Translations under genes and position numbers: made by a program
NCBI GenBank assembly: GCA_039820405.1
Contig: JBCBQC010000007.1
Location: 1 to 64,000 of the forward strand
Reading direction: 5' to 3'
Origin: CALLVY01 sp937899855
GTDB taxonomy: Bacteria > Bacteroidota > Bacteroidia > Chitinophagales > Saprospiraceae
DNA length: 64,000 nucleotides
Notes under the pieces: generated by a model
What the model was told of the DNA's origin: nothing
The model's input: only the letters and a program-made list of their open reading frames with translations
Database searches by the model: none
Part shown: piece by piece, positions 10,443 to 18,671 of the stretch
Numbering within the stretch: the stretch's first letter is position 1
Layout of the letters: each line of letters starts with the position of its first letter

Positions 10443-11261
10443 ATGGCGGGCCCCATCGGCATCTTTGATTCGGGCTACGGAGGCCTGACCGTGTACCGGT
10501 CCATTCAGGAGCTACTCCCGGAATACGACTACCTCTACCTCGGCGACAACGCCCGCACCCCCTACGGCAATCGCAGTTTCGAAACCGTGTACCGCTATAC
10601 CTGGGAATGCGTCCGCGCCCTTTTTTCCCGCGGCTGCCGGCTGGTCATCCTGGCCTGCAACACCGCCAGCGCCAAGGCCCTGCGCAGCATCCAACAGCGC
10701 GACCTACCCCCCCTGGAGGATCGGCACCGAGTACTGGGCGTCATTCGCCCCACCACCGAACTCATCGGTGAGTATACGGCGAGCCAACAAATCGGCATCC
10801 TAGCCACGGAGGGAACGGTGGCCTCCCGCTCCTACCCCATCGAGATCGAGCGGTTTTTCCCCCAAGTCCAAGTCATCCAGGAGGCCTGCCCCATGTGGGT
10901 CCCCCTGGTCGAAAACCGCGAACACCAATCGGCAGGGGCAGACTACTTTGTCCAACAACACCTCGATCGCATCCTGAGCCGGGGCCCACGCATCGATACC
11001 CTGCTGCTGGCCTGTACCCACTATCCCCTCCTCCACGATAAAATTCGACATTGGACACCGGATGGCATTAAAATTCTGACGCAGGGCAAAATCGTGGCCC
11101 ACAGCCTACGCGACTACCTCCGGCGACACCCCGACATCGAAGCCTGGTGCAGCAAGGGCGGCCAGCAAGCCTTCTGGACCACCGAGTCCCCCGCCGTATT
11201 CGATCCCCGAGCGAGTTTCTTCCTCGGCAACCGGGTGGCGGCCCAACAATGGGATCAATGA
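10443..11261 (+). CDS. murI: glutamate racemase
   Basis: A 272-residue racemase interconverting L- and D-glutamate for peptidoglycan synthesis in the cytoplasm. It shows IGIFDSGYGGLTVYR at the start, LGDNARTPYG, the first catalytic cysteine in ACNTAS and the second in ACTHYP, with the spacing normal for the family. Its length matches usual MurI. The ATG lies 2 bases after the ABC-F stop. It ends 29 bases from the convergent helicase gene; a short palindrome (ggctga..tcagcc) spans that junction. Confidence 0.93.
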   Translation: MAGPIGIFDSGYGGLTVYRSIQELLPEYDYLYLGDNARTPYGNRSFETVYRYTWECVRALFSRGCRLVILACNTASAKALRSIQQRDLPPLEDRHRVLGVIRPTTELIGEYTASQQIGILATEGTVASRSYPIEIERFFPQVQVIQEACPMWVPLVENREHQSAGADYFVQQHLDRILSRGPRIDTLLLACTHYPLLHDKIRHWTPDGIKILTQGKIVAHSLRDYLRRHPDIEAWCSKGGQQAFWTTESPAVFDPRASFFLGNRVAAQQWDQ

Positions 11262-11290
11262 CGCGGTCTGGAAAATAGCTAGGCTGATAC

Positions 11291-13219
11291 TCAGCCCAAG
11301 TACTCCCAAGCCGAACGGTAGGCCCCGTGTTGCTCGACGTACTGTAAAAAGCTTTGGTAAAATTCGTCTCCCCCCACCGTCGCACTGTCTCCGATGACGA
11401 TCAATTGCTTGCGCGCCCGGGTCATCGCCACGTTCATCCGGCGGTAATCCCGTAGGAAGCCGATCTCCCCTTTGGCATTGGATCGGACCAGCGAAATGTA
11501 GATCAGATCGCGCTCCTGCCCCTGAAAGGCGTCGATCGTATTGATGGATACCCGGGAGCGGAGGCGTTCCCAGTCCTCTTCTTCGGCCAGGGCATCGGCG
11601 ACGTACTGGCACTGGGCGCGGTAGGGCGAGATGATGGCGACCGAGGTATAGGGCCACTGGTCTTCAGGAAAGTCCTTGAGGAGTTGGAAAAAATGTTCGC
11701 GCAGGATAAAGTGCTCTCCCTTGTTGAAACTGCTCCGCGTTTCCGGGTTGCGCTCTTCTTCAAAACCACAACCGGCGGTATCGATAAAGATAACCGGTAC
11801 GTTGTCGGGATAGGGCAATTCCCAGTGGGCGACCCATTCGGCGGCGGCCAACTGGCCTTCGTAAAAACGCTGGTTGGAAAAGCCCATGATGGCCGCATTC
11901 ATCCGGTACTGGACGTTGAGAAAGTTGGCGCGCAGTGGGCCCTGAATGGCTTTTTCGAGGAGGGTAATCTCCAGTCCCTGCCTCTGCGCCTCGATGGATT
12001 TGACGGTGGGGGGCAATTGAAAGGGATCACCCGCCAGCACGACCTTCTGGGCCTTGGTGATCGGAATCCAGGTGGCGGGTTCGAGGGCCTGGGCCGCTTC
12101 ATCGATGACCACCGTACGAAATTTGATGGTATCCAATACGCGCGAAGTGGCGTTGACCAGCGTACAGGTAACCACGTCGGCGGTAAAGAGAATTTCCGTC
12201 AGTAGGCGTTCTTCCAACTGCCGCGCCCACTCCCGCAATTCCCGAGCCTCGCGGAAGGCATCGCGACGCGCTTCCCGCTCCACGGCGCCAAAGCGTCGTT
12301 TGAAGCGTTTGGCATCGCGGCGGGCCCGGGCGGCCTCGATGCGTACCTTTTTGATATTTTTACTCTGCGGATGGGCCGCCAAGCGCCCTTCTAGGGTCAG
12401 GGAAATCAGCTTTTCATCCACCCGAGAGATATTGCCCAAGCGGACGACGTTGAGTCCGGTATCCGAGAGCCGCTCGGAAAGCAAATCCACGGCGGCATTG
12501 CTCGGGGCGGTTACCAGTACGGAGGATTCGCGGGCGCAGAGTTCGCGAATGGCACTGACCAAGGTAGTTGTCTTGCCCGTACCCGGTGGACCGTGGACGA
12601 TGGCGACGTCTCGGGCGGCGAGGATATTGCCCACCGCCAATTTTTGAGCGTCGTTGAGTAGGGCGTCAAATACGGGGGGAACCTTACCTTCTTGGGCGGG
12701 CATGGTACCGTAAAAAATGGCTTTGAGTTCGCTCAGTCGCCCCTCGTTGGCCTGGAGGAGGGTGCGTAGGGCCTTGTCCATTTCGAGATAGGTACGCTCG
12801 TCGAAGAGCAAATCGACGGCCAAGCCGCCCTCCTGGAGCCATTCGGGCAGATCGTTGGTGTTGAACACGATCTTCATACGGTGCTTTTCCAAAAACTGGA
12901 TCACCCCGCTCTGGCGTCGCTTGTCCCGATTCCCCTTTTGGTCGGTGGGGCGGGCGTAGAGATCGACCGGGGTACCCGCCTTGAAGCGGTGGGGCAAGTC
13001 GAGTTGTCCAGTCCGTTCGACGATCACGAAGGCACGTTCCCCAATGGCAAAGCCTTCCTTTTTGAGGATCACCGGCGACCAGCAGAGTCCTTTTTCCACC
13101 TTTTCGGCTACTGACAACTGCTGGATTTCCCGACGGAAGCGCTCAAAATCCGCCTCTTTTTCCAGGGCCAGCAGCTCGCGTAACCCCTCGATTTTAGCAT
13201 TGATTGCGGTAAAATTCAT
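11291..13219 (-). CDS. superfamily 1 DNA/RNA helicase, IGHMBP2/UPF1-like
   Basis: A 642-residue helicase. After an N-terminal beta-barrel-like region (about 1-180) come Walker A GPPGTGKTTT (about 210-219), VTAPSNAAVDLL (motif Ia), Walker B VIDEAAQALEPA, motif III LAGDPFQLPPT, motif IV YRMN, motif V NTIDAFQGQERD and motif VI NVAMTRARKQLIVIGD. An arginine-rich helical insertion (AARARRDAKRFKRRFG) lies between the first motifs, as in the UPF1/IGHMBP2 1B region. Such proteins unwind nucleic acid 5' to 3'; the bacterial members are poorly studied. The ATG at 13219 is the first in frame. Divergent from the pseudouridine synthase gene, 48 bases away. Confidence 0.88.
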   Translation of the reverse strand: MNFTAINAKIEGLRELLALEKEADFERFRREIQQLSVAEKVEKGLCWSPVILKKEGFAIGERAFVIVERTGQLDLPHRFKAGTPVDLYARPTDQKGNRDKRRQSGVIQFLEKHRMKIVFNTNDLPEWLQEGGLAVDLLFDERTYLEMDKALRTLLQANEGRLSELKAIFYGTMPAQEGKVPPVFDALLNDAQKLAVGNILAARDVAIVHGPPGTGKTTTLVSAIRELCARESSVLVTAPSNAAVDLLSERLSDTGLNVVRLGNISRVDEKLISLTLEGRLAAHPQSKNIKKVRIEAARARRDAKRFKRRFGAVEREARRDAFREARELREWARQLEERLLTEILFTADVVTCTLVNATSRVLDTIKFRTVVIDEAAQALEPATWIPITKAQKVVLAGDPFQLPPTVKSIEAQRQGLEITLLEKAIQGPLRANFLNVQYRMNAAIMGFSNQRFYEGQLAAAEWVAHWELPYPDNVPVIFIDTAGCGFEEERNPETRSSFNKGEHFILREHFFQLLKDFPEDQWPYTSVAIISPYRAQCQYVADALAEEEDWERLRSRVSINTIDAFQGQERDLIYISLVRSNAKGEIGFLRDYRRMNVAMTRARKQLIVIGDSATVGGDEFYQSFLQYVEQHGAYRSAWEYLG

Positions 13220-13267
13220 GGCGGGTAAAGGTAGGGATAAAATGGAAAATCGCTAATTTGGCGATGG

Positions 13268-13969
13268 ATGAATATCGAACGTTTTAGCATTCTCTACGAG
13301 GACGATGACCTGGTAGTCATCAACAAACCACCGGGCATTTTGGTACACCGGACCCCCATCAGCGAAGACCAAGTCTTCGTCCTCCAACTGCTGCGCCGAC
13401 AACTGCGCCAGCGGGTCTATCCCGTCCACCGCCTCGACCGGGGGACTTCGGGGGTTCTGGCCCTGGGCAAAAGCTCGGCGGGAGCGGAAGGTTTGTCCCA
13501 TCAATTCCGCGAGCAAAACGTACGCAAACACTACCTGGCTCTAGTCCGCGGGTATTTGGAGGAGCGCGGTACGGTTGATTATCCGCTCGCCCCGGAACCT
13601 CAGCGGGAAAAACAACGGGCCATTACCCATTACGAACGCCTGGCCCAGCGAGAGGTCGACCATCCGGTAGGGCCTTACGATACGGCCCGCTACAGCTTGC
13701 TGCGCCTGCGTACGGAAACCGGGCGGCGGCACCAAATTCGTCGCCACTGTTCCCACCTGCGGCACCCCATCATCGGCGATCGGCGCCACGGCGACGTCAA
13801 ACACAATAAGTTTTTTCGCCAGCACCTCCACATCGAACGCATGCTTCTACACGCCTACGAATTGGGATTTTACAATACCAAAGGGGAATGGCAACGGGTT
13901 CGGGCTCCCTTGGACGACGACTTCGAGCGGGCGCTGGAGTTTCTGGACTTTAGGATTTCGCCGGACTGA
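13268..13969 (+). CDS. truC: RluA-family pseudouridine synthase, TruC-like
   Basis: A 233-residue pseudouridine synthase. The core starts at once (LYEDDDLVVINKPPGILVHR), the catalytic aspartate is in VHRLDRGTSGVL (about residue 58), and RLRTETGRRHQIRRHCSHLRHPIIGD plus the final LLHAYEL motif are typical. There is no S4 domain, and the short length and the closing region fit TruC, which modifies U65 of some tRNAs; assignment among RluA relatives is by resemblance only. The 3' end overlaps the convergent small gene by 20 bases. Confidence 0.82.
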   Translation: MNIERFSILYEDDDLVVINKPPGILVHRTPISEDQVFVLQLLRRQLRQRVYPVHRLDRGTSGVLALGKSSAGAEGLSHQFREQNVRKHYLALVRGYLEERGTVDYPLAPEPQREKQRAITHYERLAQREVDHPVGPYDTARYSLLRLRTETGRRHQIRRHCSHLRHPIIGDRRHGDVKHNKFFRQHLHIERMLLHAYELGFYNTKGEWQRVRAPLDDDFERALEFLDFRISPD

Positions 13970-14372
13970 GCTCCCGCAAGCGACGGAGCAACTCGACGCG
14001 TTGGGACTGTAAGCGTCGGGTGGCCATACTGATGATTCGGCGATTGAGCGCACTGCCTTGCAGACTGTACACGCCCCATTCTTCCTCCGTAAACCAAGCG
14101 ATCAAGGTGCCAATCAGTAGTTGCCGGAAGCCCTGATTGCGTTGGAGAATTTGACCGATCTTTTCCTCCTGCTGGAGGGCGGAGGCGCGCACAAAAGCAC
14201 TGCGCTGTTTGTCGAGGTGGTGGATAAACAGACGCATCAGCAGGTCATTGTGCTGTTTGAGTAGGGGACGGAGTGTGGCATTCTGAAAATGCTCGTGCGG
14301 ATGCTGACTCCGCTGGAGGTCAATCTGCGGGATTTCGGGCCGCAGCTGGAGGATGGTCTCGTCTTTGGTCAT
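13950..14372 (-). CDS. conserved Bacteroidota protein of unknown function
   Basis: A 140-residue, mostly helical protein with no signal or membrane segment. It resembles a Bacteroidota family that I know only as hypothetical (sometimes labelled glyoxalase without support): LRPEIP near the start, FQNATLRPLLKQHNDLLMRLF, then FRQLLIGTLIAWFTEEEW and a C-terminal RRIISMATRRLQSQRVELL helix. The ATG at 14372 is preferred over one 7 codons upstream because MTKDET begins the conserved part. Its end overlaps truC by 20 bases, tail to tail. Role unknown. Confidence 0.6.
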   Translation of the reverse strand: MTKDETILQLRPEIPQIDLQRSQHPHEHFQNATLRPLLKQHNDLLMRLFIHHLDKQRSAFVRASALQQEEKIGQILQRNQGFRQLLIGTLIAWFTEEEWGVYSLQGSALNRRIISMATRRLQSQRVELLRRLRELSPAKS

Positions 14373-14479
14373 GGCAATGAGGTGAGTGTACAACAGTAAC
14401 CCGGGGGAGCGACAAAAGGTTGGCCCGGGCTTATTGGTGAGGGAAAAACTTCAGCGTAAGGTAAAACTATTTATAACAC

Positions 14480-14510
14480 TTGAAATAAAAGTCGGATAGT
14501 CTTATTTTTG
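14480..14510 (+). promoter_or_regulatory. Bacteroidota-type promoter of the ferredoxin gene
   Basis: TTG at 14480-14482 and TATTTTTG at 14503-14510 with 20 bases between. The start of transcription would be near 14517, leaving about 53 bases of leader before the ATG at 14570. Confidence 0.6.
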
Positions 14511-14569
14511 CTTCTTGGACATCGAACCTTTACGTAAAGACAAGTGTTTCAACCAAAAGCAAACGTAAT

Positions 14570-14917
14570 ATGGCGATCATAATTACTGACGAATGCATCA
14601 ACTGTGGGGCTTGCGAGCCGGAATGCCCCAACAATGCCATCTATGAGGGGGGCGTGGAGTGGGCCATGTCTGATGGTACCACAGTACAGGGAGCCTTTGT
14701 CCTAGAAACGGGAAATGAGGTAGATGCGGAGGCCCAAAACAATCCAGTGGCTGACGATTTTTACTACATCGTTCCCGACAAGTGTACCGAATGTGTGGGC
14801 TTCCACGAGGAGCCGCAGTGTGCAGCGGTTTGCCCGGTTGATTGTTGTGTTCCCGATCCCGATCGCGAGGAAGAAGAGGCCGCCTTACTCGAGCGCAGTA
14901 AGGTCCTACACGCCTAA
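14570..14917 (+). CDS. 4Fe-4S dicluster ferredoxin
   Basis: A 115-residue electron carrier. The first cluster motif is CINCGACEPECP (Cys about 9, 12, 15, 19) and the second set is CTECVGFHEEPQCAAVCP with a following CC, the longer-spaced motif of YfhL/Alvin-type ferredoxins. Between the two lies an about 40-residue acidic insertion (VEWAMSDGTTVQGAFVLETG..). The acidic C-terminus is typical of ferredoxin partners. It stands alone with its own promoter and a strong terminator, consistent with high expression as a general redox protein; the partner enzyme cannot be told. Confidence 0.88.
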   Translation: MAIIITDECINCGACEPECPNNAIYEGGVEWAMSDGTTVQGAFVLETGNEVDAEAQNNPVADDFYYIVPDKCTECVGFHEEPQCAAVCPVDCCVPDPDREEEEAALLERSKVLHA

Positions 14918-14940
14918 TCATCGGATTCCTGGTCCGTGTA

Positions 14941-14967
14941 AAAAGGCTACCCTAGGGTAGCCTTTTT
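14941..14967 (+). terminator. rho-independent terminator after the ferredoxin gene
   Basis: A perfect palindrome aaaaggctac/cctagggtag/cctttt runs from 14941 to 14966, forming a stem of up to 13 pairs that ends in a T run. It lies 24 bases after the ferredoxin stop. Confidence 0.85.
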
Positions 14968-15029
14968 GCGTTTAAAAAACTTACCTTTAGTCCCACTTCA
15001 TCACCCACCACATACCATTACATACCATT

Positions 15030-15923
15030 ATGGCGCTCCAACTACACGATATCAAAAAGGTTTGTATCCTTGGTTGCGGGACCCTCGGTCTCCGCATTGG
15101 CCTACGCTGTGCCATCGACGGCTACGCCACCACCATTTACGACATCTCCGCCGAGCAGATCGAAGCGGCCAAACGCACCCAGCAAAAAATCCTCCAGTCC
15201 CTGCTGCGCCACGGCCAAATTCAGGAAACGGACCTCTCCCCCATCATCGCTCGCCTTCACTGGACCCAGGACCCCGCCGAAGCAGCCGCCGAATCCGATC
15301 TGGTCAGCGAATCCGTCACCGAACAATTGGAGCTCAAACGACGGGTCTACGAACAATTCGCCCCCCTCTGGCCCGAGCGTACCCTCCTCACCACCAATAC
15401 GTCCTACCTACTGCCCTCCCAAATCGCCGACCACACTGGCCGCCCCGAATTGTTTTGCGCCCTGCACTTCCACGACGTCTTTACCGCCACCGTGGTCGAC
15501 ATCATGCCCCACCCCAGCACGGCAGCTTGGATTCCCGATTTGCTGCACCACTTTGGAAAGCGCATCCACCAAATTCCCGTCCTCGTCGAGCAAGAAACCC
15601 CCGGCTACCTCTTCAACGCCATGCTGATGGCCGTACTGGGCTCGGCGGGAGCCCTACTTACCAAGGGCTTGGCCAGTATCGAAGACATTGATCGCTCCTG
15701 GATGGGAAACATGAATACCCCGGTGGGGCCCTTCGGGATGATGGACCAAATTGGCTTGGATACCGCACTTCACGTCGTCGGTGCTCGGACCGATTCGCGG
15801 AGCCAACGCTTTGCCACCCTACTGCGTCAGTACGTCGAAGCGGGCAAACTGGGGGTCAAAACCGGGACGGGCTTTTACCAATATCCCCAGCCCAGTTACA
15901 AGCGCAAAGATTTTCTTCACTAA
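15030..15923 (+). CDS. 3-hydroxyacyl-CoA dehydrogenase family protein
   Basis: A 297-residue NAD-dependent dehydrogenase of the 3-hydroxybutyryl-CoA dehydrogenase type. The Rossmann motif GCGTLGLRIG is at about 15-24, followed by an acidic strand end (YDIS). SDLVSESVTEQLELKRRVYEQF and TTNTSYLLPSQIA are family hallmarks, and LHFHDVF carries the catalytic His region. The C-terminal helical domain (NAMLMAVLGSAGALL, DIDRSWMGNMNTPVGPFGMMDQIGLD, YVEAGKLGVKTGTGFYQYP) is complete. It would oxidise 3-hydroxyacyl-CoA in fatty-acid or butanoate metabolism. A weak -7-like TACCTTTA lies at 14982-14989. The stop codon lies inside a long inverted repeat. Confidence 0.85.
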   Translation: MALQLHDIKKVCILGCGTLGLRIGLRCAIDGYATTIYDISAEQIEAAKRTQQKILQSLLRHGQIQETDLSPIIARLHWTQDPAEAAAESDLVSESVTEQLELKRRVYEQFAPLWPERTLLTTNTSYLLPSQIADHTGRPELFCALHFHDVFTATVVDIMPHPSTAAWIPDLLHHFGKRIHQIPVLVEQETPGYLFNAMLMAVLGSAGALLTKGLASIEDIDRSWMGNMNTPVGPFGMMDQIGLDTALHVVGARTDSRSQRFATLLRQYVEAGKLGVKTGTGFYQYPQPSYKRKDFLH

Positions 15924-16014
15924 GTACAAACCGGAAAGTCTTGTTTGCTAGCGTTCACCAAAAAATGGCAAGAAAGGGCTAAAACCCTGCAAAACTATGC
16001 GGTTTGTACTTAGT
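15919..16014. repeat. 15-base perfect inverted repeat around a 66-base loop
   Basis: The sequence actaagtacaaaccg at 15919-15933 is repeated as its exact reverse complement at 16000-16014. The left arm contains the stop codon of the dehydrogenase gene and the right arm ends 26 bases before the stop of the convergent gene at 16040. There is no T run, so a simple terminator is uncertain; it could be a bidirectional RNA-end structure or a small non-autonomous repeat. I saw no other copy here. Confidence 0.6.
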
Positions 16015-16039
16015 TGGTAACTGATAAAATGCGCGGAGC

Positions 16040-17020
16040 TCAGTCCTCCGCCGTGGGATCTTGCGAGGGAATAACTTCGACAATCGCTCGTTCGGCGAGC
16101 TCTTCCAGGGGATTGTTCCAGAGGTACAAGCGGCGGTTCTTATAATTGATCGAGAATTTGCCCGAGGAGAGAAAAGGGAAGCCCAAAATGCCATCGAGCT
16201 CGAAGCCATCGCCGCGATTGAGGTGAGAGAGGTCCGTAAACACAAAGTCCAGGTCCGAGTAGGTGGTCTCACCGACCGTGATGGCGGGCAGGGTGCAGGC
16301 CTGCGAGCTTACCGAGGTGCGGTTGATGCCCTGAATGTTTTTTTGCATCCAGTGCTCTGGGAATTTGCGTTTCATACGCTTGAGCCAACGCAGGCTGAAA
16401 ACGTTGACCTCCGCCCCCGTATCCAAGCCGAAGAAATAGTTTCGTCCCCCAATCTTGACCTTGACAATGGGAAAATGCCCCTTCTGGTAAAAACGAATGG
16501 TCTCCTTGGGTTGTACCTCCTGATGCAAGACCGAAGAGCCCGCCTCAAAAAGTAGGAGGTAGCGCTTGTCGTAGTCAATGAACAGCTCCAGACTTCGAAA
16601 AACCTTATAACCCAAGATGCCACAGATGGCCTTGCGCTTAACCCGCTCCAAGTGGGACAGATCGGTCGTGTAGGAATATATCGTTCCCAGGTTGACGCCC
16701 CGGACGGCAAAATTGCGAACCTTTTTACAACCAACCGCAGCGCTACCGCCCAAACTCACCATCTTGGTACCCGAGGCGACGTCCCGCTCCTTTTGATTGA
16801 GGATCAGGGTCGGGGCACCGGTATCGAGCAAATAATCACCCGCCACTGCGGATTCCCCACCTCCCGGAATAAAGATCAAGCCACCGGCGAGTTCGAAGGT
16901 CGTTTCTACCGCTCGCCCCTTCCCCATTTCCGCCGCACCATCGTACAACAGCTGGGCACCGAGCCACAAAGTATTCATCAAAAACAAACATAGAGTCGTA
17001 TAACCTCTCAACATAAGCAT
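16040..17020 (-). CDS. secreted retropepsin-like aspartic protease with two DTG lobes
   Basis: A 326-residue protein with a signal peptide. It contains two aspartyl-protease-like halves: DTGAPTLILN with Asp about 66, and DTGAEVNVFS with Asp about 200. Each half is followed by the hydrophobic-Gly motif of retropepsin folds (ICGILGYKVF and DGILGFPFL). One chain therefore carries both catalytic aspartates, as in pepsin, rather than one per subunit. Predicted to act outside the cytoplasm on unknown peptides. The start was placed at the ATG at 17020, which opens the signal peptide; 17014 is also possible, and an upstream ATG at 17056 would put 12 charged residues before it. Not linked to other genes: 334 bases separate it from ompA-like upstream. 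Confidence 0.75.
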   Translation of the reverse strand: MLMLRGYTTLCLFLMNTLWLGAQLLYDGAAEMGKGRAVETTFELAGGLIFIPGGGESAVAGDYLLDTGAPTLILNQKERDVASGTKMVSLGGSAAVGCKKVRNFAVRGVNLGTIYSYTTDLSHLERVKRKAICGILGYKVFRSLELFIDYDKRYLLLFEAGSSVLHQEVQPKETIRFYQKGHFPIVKVKIGGRNYFFGLDTGAEVNVFSLRWLKRMKRKFPEHWMQKNIQGINRTSVSSQACTLPAITVGETTYSDLDFVFTDLSHLNRGDGFELDGILGFPFLSSGKFSINYKNRRLYLWNNPLEELAERAIVEVIPSQDPTAED

Positions 17021-17354
17021 CAGTTTTCGGGGGGCATCCGCAAATAATCTTGGCACTTATCCACAAGCGAATAAGCCGATCCAAAGTTGGTTAGTAAGGT
17101 TATGTCAGGTGAAATTAGGAGAGGTTGGAGGAGAGCTTTCGTGTTGGTGTTCTCATAGTGTTCAACCCCGGGGACCAAATCGTCAGACAAAGTTTTGCTT
17201 TGAAAGCGAACGGATTAGAATATGAAATATAAAAATATAATTCTATAAAATCAAGCCGCTTCCTGCTTTTTTTCGGTACCGGAACAAGGGGCCAGCAATA
17301 ATCAGGATGGGGGCCCATTCGGGCAAAGAGAATTTGGTGCTTGGGTGGGTGGGA
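17021..17354. other. intergenic region without a gene
   Basis: No coding sequence is supported here. Around 17205-17260 the DNA is AT-rich (runs such as aatataaaaatataattc), and a short hairpin caaag-ttttg-ctttg lies near 17190-17204. It must hold the 3' end of the OmpA-protein transcript and the promoter of the protease gene, but I could not place a convincing -33/-7 pair. Confidence 0.5.
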
Positions 17355-18635
17355 TTAGCGGGGGAGAAAGAGGTTAAATTCTACCCGGCGATTCTGCTCG
17401 CGCCCCTCTTTAAAACGGTTATCGGCGATGGGGCGGGTCTCTCCGTACCCCACGTAGGACAGGCGCTCGGTGTTGATCCCCAGGCGTTGGAGATAATCGT
17501 AGCAGGATTTGGCGCGTCGTTCGGATAGGATTTGATTGGTATCCGCGCTGCCCACACTGTCGGTATGGCCACCGATGGCAACGTGGTAGTCCACGTAACG
17601 CTGGAGGATGTCGACAACTTGGTCGAGGATGCCGAAGGAGCGCTCCACCAGGGTCGCTCGCCCCGTCTCGAAGGCGACGTTTTGGGCGACGTAGTCCAGG
17701 GTTTCTTGGACCTCGGGGGTGATTTCGGGACAGCCCCGGTTGCGGAGTGGGCCCGCCGTATCGGGACAACGATCCTCTCCGTCGGCCAGTCCGTCTCGAT
17801 CGCGATCCGGGCAGCCGTTTAGCGGCCCCGCCACCAGCGGACAGGGGTCGTCCTTATCCAGGCGACCATCGCCATCCGTATCCGGGCAGCCCCCATCCGC
17901 CACCGCGCCGGCAGCATCGGGGCACCGATCCTCGGTATCCGCCAAGCCGTCGCCATCCCGATCGGCCAGGGGACAACCCTGATTGACCAGAGGCCCGGCT
18001 ACATCGGGGCAGCGATCCTCTCGATCTGCCGTCCCATCGCCATCCCGATCCGTCAGACGATCATCGACGGGGGGTGGCCGGTCGGCGGGCTGTAGCACGT
18101 ATACGACGCCAATACTGTAAACGAGATTATCGCGGAGGGGGCTCGAATCTTTTCTAAATTCCCCTTGGGCCTGGAGCCACCACTGATCGTTGAGACGGAC
18201 ATTGAGCCCCGCCCCGAAGAGCAACTCAGCGGAGAGGCCATCGCCCGCAAAGGCACCAACTCCTCCCAGGAGATAGGGGGAAAGGCGGCTTTTTTGGAGG
18301 AAGGGCTGCAACTGTAGGGTAGCGTCGAGGGAGGCAAAGAATTGACTGTTCCCCAGTACGCCATCTTCGATGGGTATTTTGGCGGCGCCCAGACGCAGGG
18401 GGACGGCTAGGTTGAGCCAGCCATTCAGACCACGGTAGTAGGTAATTTCCCCCGCGGCGGTCAGTTGATCCGTCAATGACTCCCTCACTGGCTGGACCGA
18501 CAGGGGCGTAAAGTGGTCGACCAGTGCCAGCTTGGCTCCCAGGGCGTTTTCCAGGCGAAAATCCTGGGCAGTGATACGTGGAGAAAGGACTACCAGGAGC
18601 CAGCCCAGTAAGAAAAGCAAGCACAAATTTTTCAC
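17355..18635 (-). CDS. OmpA-family outer membrane protein with thrombospondin type 3 repeats
   Basis: A 426-residue envelope protein: signal peptide (cleaved about residue 23), an OMP beta-barrel-like region (about 24-185), a Ca-binding stalk of four to five thrombospondin type 3 repeats (DRDGDGTADREDRCPD and relatives, about 195-305), and a C-terminal OmpA peptidoglycan-binding domain (FETGRATLVERSFGILDQVV, GGHTDSVGSADTNQILSERRAKSCYDYL, VGYGETRPIADN, NRRVEFNLF). It links the outer membrane to the cell wall; in Bacteroidota such proteins often accompany gliding or T9SS machinery, not shown here. It lies 36 bases downstream of nusB in the same direction, so read-through is possible. Confidence 0.88.
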   Translation of the reverse strand: MKNLCLLFLLGWLLVVLSPRITAQDFRLENALGAKLALVDHFTPLSVQPVRESLTDQLTAAGEITYYRGLNGWLNLAVPLRLGAAKIPIEDGVLGNSQFFASLDATLQLQPFLQKSRLSPYLLGGVGAFAGDGLSAELLFGAGLNVRLNDQWWLQAQGEFRKDSSPLRDNLVYSIGVVYVLQPADRPPPVDDRLTDRDGDGTADREDRCPDVAGPLVNQGCPLADRDGDGLADTEDRCPDAAGAVADGGCPDTDGDGRLDKDDPCPLVAGPLNGCPDRDRDGLADGEDRCPDTAGPLRNRGCPEITPEVQETLDYVAQNVAFETGRATLVERSFGILDQVVDILQRYVDYHVAIGGHTDSVGSADTNQILSERRAKSCYDYLQRLGINTERLSYVGYGETRPIADNRFKEGREQNRRVEFNLFLPR

Positions 18636-18671
18636 GATTTTTAGTTTTAGGGATAAAGAGATGTGGGTTGT

